DNA from: Deltaproteobacteria bacterium
GTDB taxonomy: Bacteria; Desulfobacterota; Desulfomonilia; UBA1062
Direction of reading: 5' to 3'
DNA length: 64,000 nucleotides
NCBI GenBank assembly: GCA_018433085.1
Contig: JAHDRW010000032.1
Location: forward strand, 1 to 64,000
Under the pieces are notes generated by a model, which worked only from the letters and a program-made list of their open reading frames with translations, had not been told where the DNA came from and ran no database searches. This document shows positions 62,213-64,000 of this stretch, in pieces (positions within the stretch are counted from its first letter, which is position 1; the number at the start of each line of letters is the position of its first letter). A program made the position numbers and the translations under genes.

Positions 62213-63553
62213 ATGAAATATGAGCACCTCGGCCTGAGTATACCGGAGATCCTGCTCCCCCGGGAGGGGATAGACCTCACGAAGTGGGCGGTGGTCGCGT
62301 GCGACCAGTACACCTCCCAGCCCGAGTACTGGGAGCGGGTGCGGCGCCAAGTGGGCGCGAGCCCGTCGACCTTTCACCTCATCCTTCCCGAGGCATACCT
62401 GGAAGAATGCGACCCCATCCGGGAGGCGGAGCGGATCAACGCCTGCATGAACGAGTACCTCTCGGCAGGGGTCCTCGCCTCGCCCGGCCCCGGCTTCATC
62501 CTCGTGGAGAGAACCCTGGCGCGGGGCGCCGTCCGCAGGGGCCTGGTGGCGGCCCTGGACCTCGAGTGCTATGACTACCGCCCGGGTTCCCGGAGCCTTG
62601 TCCGGGCTACCGAGGGAACCGTGGTGGACAGGCTCCCTCCCCGGGTGAAGATCCGCGAGAACGCCCCGCTGGAGACCCCACACATCATGGTCCTCATCGA
62701 CGACCCGGGAAAGACCGTGATCGAGCCCCTCTTCGCCGGAAGCCCGGAAAAGGTCTATGACTTCGATCTCATGGAAAACAGCGGCCATATCCGGGGATAC
62801 CATGTTTGCGAAAAAAAGGCTCTGGACACCGTTGCCCGCGCCCTGGAACGGCTCGCGGACCCGGCTGGGTTCGGAGACAGGTACGGGATCCAGAACAGAG
62901 ATGTCCTGCTCTACGCCATGGGAGACGGCAACCACTCCCTGGCCACGGCAAAAGATATATGGGAGGGACTGAAAAGCGCCGCTTCCGACCGGGAGGCCGT
63001 CATGGACCACCCCGCCCGGTACGCGCTGGTGGAGGTGGTGAACCTCCATGACGAGAGCCTGGTGTTCGAGCCCATCCACCGGGTGGTCTTCAACACCGGT
63101 GCGCCTCGACTGCTTAAGGCCATGGAGTCGTTCTTCACCGCGCAGGGCTCTTCTTTCTCGGTAAAAAGATACGCCTCGCGGGACGAATTCACGCCCTACC
63201 CCGGCACAAAGCCCGGCGCGCACTCCATATCTTTCGTGAGCGGGCAGGACTTCGGCACGGTCACCATTACAAAACCCAGGCTCACCCTTGAGGCGGGAAC
63301 GCTCCAGTCCTTCCTGGATGCATACCTCTTAGGCCCCTCGGCCGGAAAGGTCGACTACATCCATGGAGACAGTACCGTGATCGACCTGGCGTCAAAACCC
63401 GATGCCGTGGGCTTCTTTCTCCCGGCCATACCCAAGCACGACTTTTTCCGGACCATCATCGTAGACGGCGCCCTGCCGCGCAAGACCTTCTCCATGGGGC
63501 ACGCGGACGAAAAGCGCTTCTACCTGGAGTGCAGAAAGATCACCCGCTCGTAA
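62213..63553 (+). CDS. DUF1015-family protein
   Basis: The 446-residue protein matches the DUF1015 pattern KWAVVACDQYTSQPEYWERV near the start, the DGNHSLATAK motif in the middle (ALLYAMGDGNHSL) and DAVGFFLPAIPK at the end. Members are widespread and of unknown role, perhaps a serine/threonine- or phosphate-related kinase-like activity. The ATG at 62213 has AAAGGAAC upstream, preferred over 62180. It is followed about 230 bases later by an aminotransferase gene. Confidence 0.85.
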   Translation: MKYEHLGLSIPEILLPREGIDLTKWAVVACDQYTSQPEYWERVRRQVGASPSTFHLILPEAYLEECDPIREAERINACMNEYLSAGVLASPGPGFILVERTLARGAVRRGLVAALDLECYDYRPGSRSLVRATEGTVVDRLPPRVKIRENAPLETPHIMVLIDDPGKTVIEPLFAGSPEKVYDFDLMENSGHIRGYHVCEKKALDTVARALERLADPAGFGDRYGIQNRDVLLYAMGDGNHSLATAKDIWEGLKSAASDREAVMDHPARYALVEVVNLHDESLVFEPIHRVVFNTGAPRLLKAMESFFTAQGSSFSVKRYASRDEFTPYPGTKPGAHSISFVSGQDFGTVTITKPRLTLEAGTLQSFLDAYLLGPSAGKVDYIHGDSTVIDLASKPDAVGFFLPAIPKHDFFRTIIVDGALPRKTFSMGHADEKRFYLECRKITRS

Positions 63554-63782
63554 GGAATGACCGGCTCCAGCAAAAAACCGCCCCTGTATCCTTTCTGGAG
63601 CGACCCAGGCCAACCCCGATCATGCTTTTTTGAGGAATGTGCCAGACATCCAAGAGGGAAAGCGGTCGGCACTGCCCCTGTGAAAGCCTGTCCGGCCTGC
63701 GCTGTCCGAGGCCGGTTAGACACCCGCTGGTTCGTGTGGTATCATCCGGAAAACGGATTCTTACATCTGGAAGAGGAGACTT

Positions 63783-64000
63783 ATGCACCTACACGTCAGT
63801 AAACGCCAGGGCCTGATATCGCAGTCCGAGATTCGGGCCATGACCTCCGAGTGTGCCAGGCTCGGGGGGATCAATCTCGCCCAGGGGGTGTGCGACCTGG
63901 AGGTACCCGTCGAGGTCAGGGAGGGCGCGCACAAGGCAATCGAAGACGGGATCAACGTCTACACGCGCTACGACGGGCTCCCCGCGCTCAGGCAGGCCAT
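63783..64000 (+). CDS. Start of a PLP-dependent class I/II aminotransferase
   Basis: Seventy-two residues run off the window. The start MHLHVSKRQGLISQSEIRAM, then INLAQGVCDLEVPVEVREGA and YTRYDGLPALRQA match the N terminus of class I/II aminotransferases, whose NxAxGxPD-type loop and YxxxxGxxxLR are seen. AGAGGAG precedes the ATG. Confidence 0.8.
   Translation, partial: MHLHVSKRQGLISQSEIRAMTSECARLGGINLAQGVCDLEVPVEVREGAHKAIEDGINVYTRYDGLPALRQA

Noticed and set aside
1-64000. tRNA, rRNA, CRISPR arrays or prophage genes
   Set aside because: I looked for T-loop words, regular spaced repeats and integrase, terminase or capsid motifs and found none.

Overview
The window (about 60% GC, dense genes, many Shine-Dalgarno sequences of the AGGAGG type) looks like a chromosomal segment of an anaerobic or microaerophilic Desulfobacterota/deltaproteobacterium-like organism. 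The lineage is an inference. It rests on a glycyl radical enzyme, an IscA/HesB-like protein with an in-frame UGA followed by a bacterial SECIS-like hairpin, a short-form aconitase, many PAS-type sensor kinases, CheX-like proteins and half-size TSUP transporters. No rRNA, tRNA, CRISPR array, prophage or intact transposase gene was seen.

Layout. 1-5553 (minus): the start of an unrecognised gene, a PFL-superfamily glycyl radical enzyme with an unusual CGCVD active-site loop, and a five-PAS cytosolic histidine kinase. 5878-7589 (plus): a small unknown protein, then a MoaD/ThiS-like carrier and an E1-like activating enzyme; the carrier has lost its Gly-Gly end, which is encoded in the neighbouring frame. 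8211-9371: a lipoprotein gene flanked by a 20-base direct repeat. 9791-14762 (plus): a tight operon of aconitase, gltX, an ECF-transporter S component, a metallo-beta-lactamase-fold hydrolase and a catalytically dead dual-specificity-phosphatase-like protein. 15022-19530: a DMT exporter, then a signalling block of two CheX paralogues, a TrmH-type methyltransferase and a HEAT-repeat/receiver protein. 19702-20016 (minus): the predicted selenoprotein. 20230-22646: an ECF sigma factor, an anti-sigma factor with a glycogen-binding-like (CBM48/E-set) outer domain, a lipoprotein with the same fold, and a secreted Gly/Ser-rich protein. 22994-25826: phosphatidylcholine synthase, a frameshifted amphi-Trp gene, a CaCA exchanger and a TSUP protein.

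25949-30139 (minus) is an operon of a FadR-type regulator, a GlpD-like dehydrogenase and an AGPS-like FAD enzyme, with a TGGTC-C-GACCA operator at its head. 31754-34368 holds two paralogous ABC substrate-binding proteins; the second has a long structured leader that could form a terminator or an antiterminator. 34402-38635 (minus): a porin-like barrel, a small PstS-like protein and a hybrid histidine kinase. 38795-44489 (minus): the ectoine genes ectA-ectB-ectC with an EutA-like protein, an ectoine-type aspartokinase and a tocopherol-cyclase-like protein, led by a near-consensus sigma-70 promoter. 44952-52511: ftsH, a secreted MsrA-MsrB fusion (plus), an acyl-CoA ligase, a MITE-like element with a perfect 25-bp hairpin, and two amidohydrolases. 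52759-64000 (mostly plus): a UbiE-like methyltransferase, a TGS GTPase, a CYTH protein, an acetoacetate-decarboxylase-like protein, PhzF, a penicillin-acylase-family lipoprotein, a gamma carbonic anhydrase, a DUF1015 protein and the start of an aminotransferase.

Taken together the segment is mostly ordinary core and signalling genes. The most informative oddities are the predicted selenoprotein, the carrier/E1 pair with a displaced GG, the pseudo-phosphatase, the structured leader at 33.2 kb and the palindromic mobile-like repeat at 50.3 kb.
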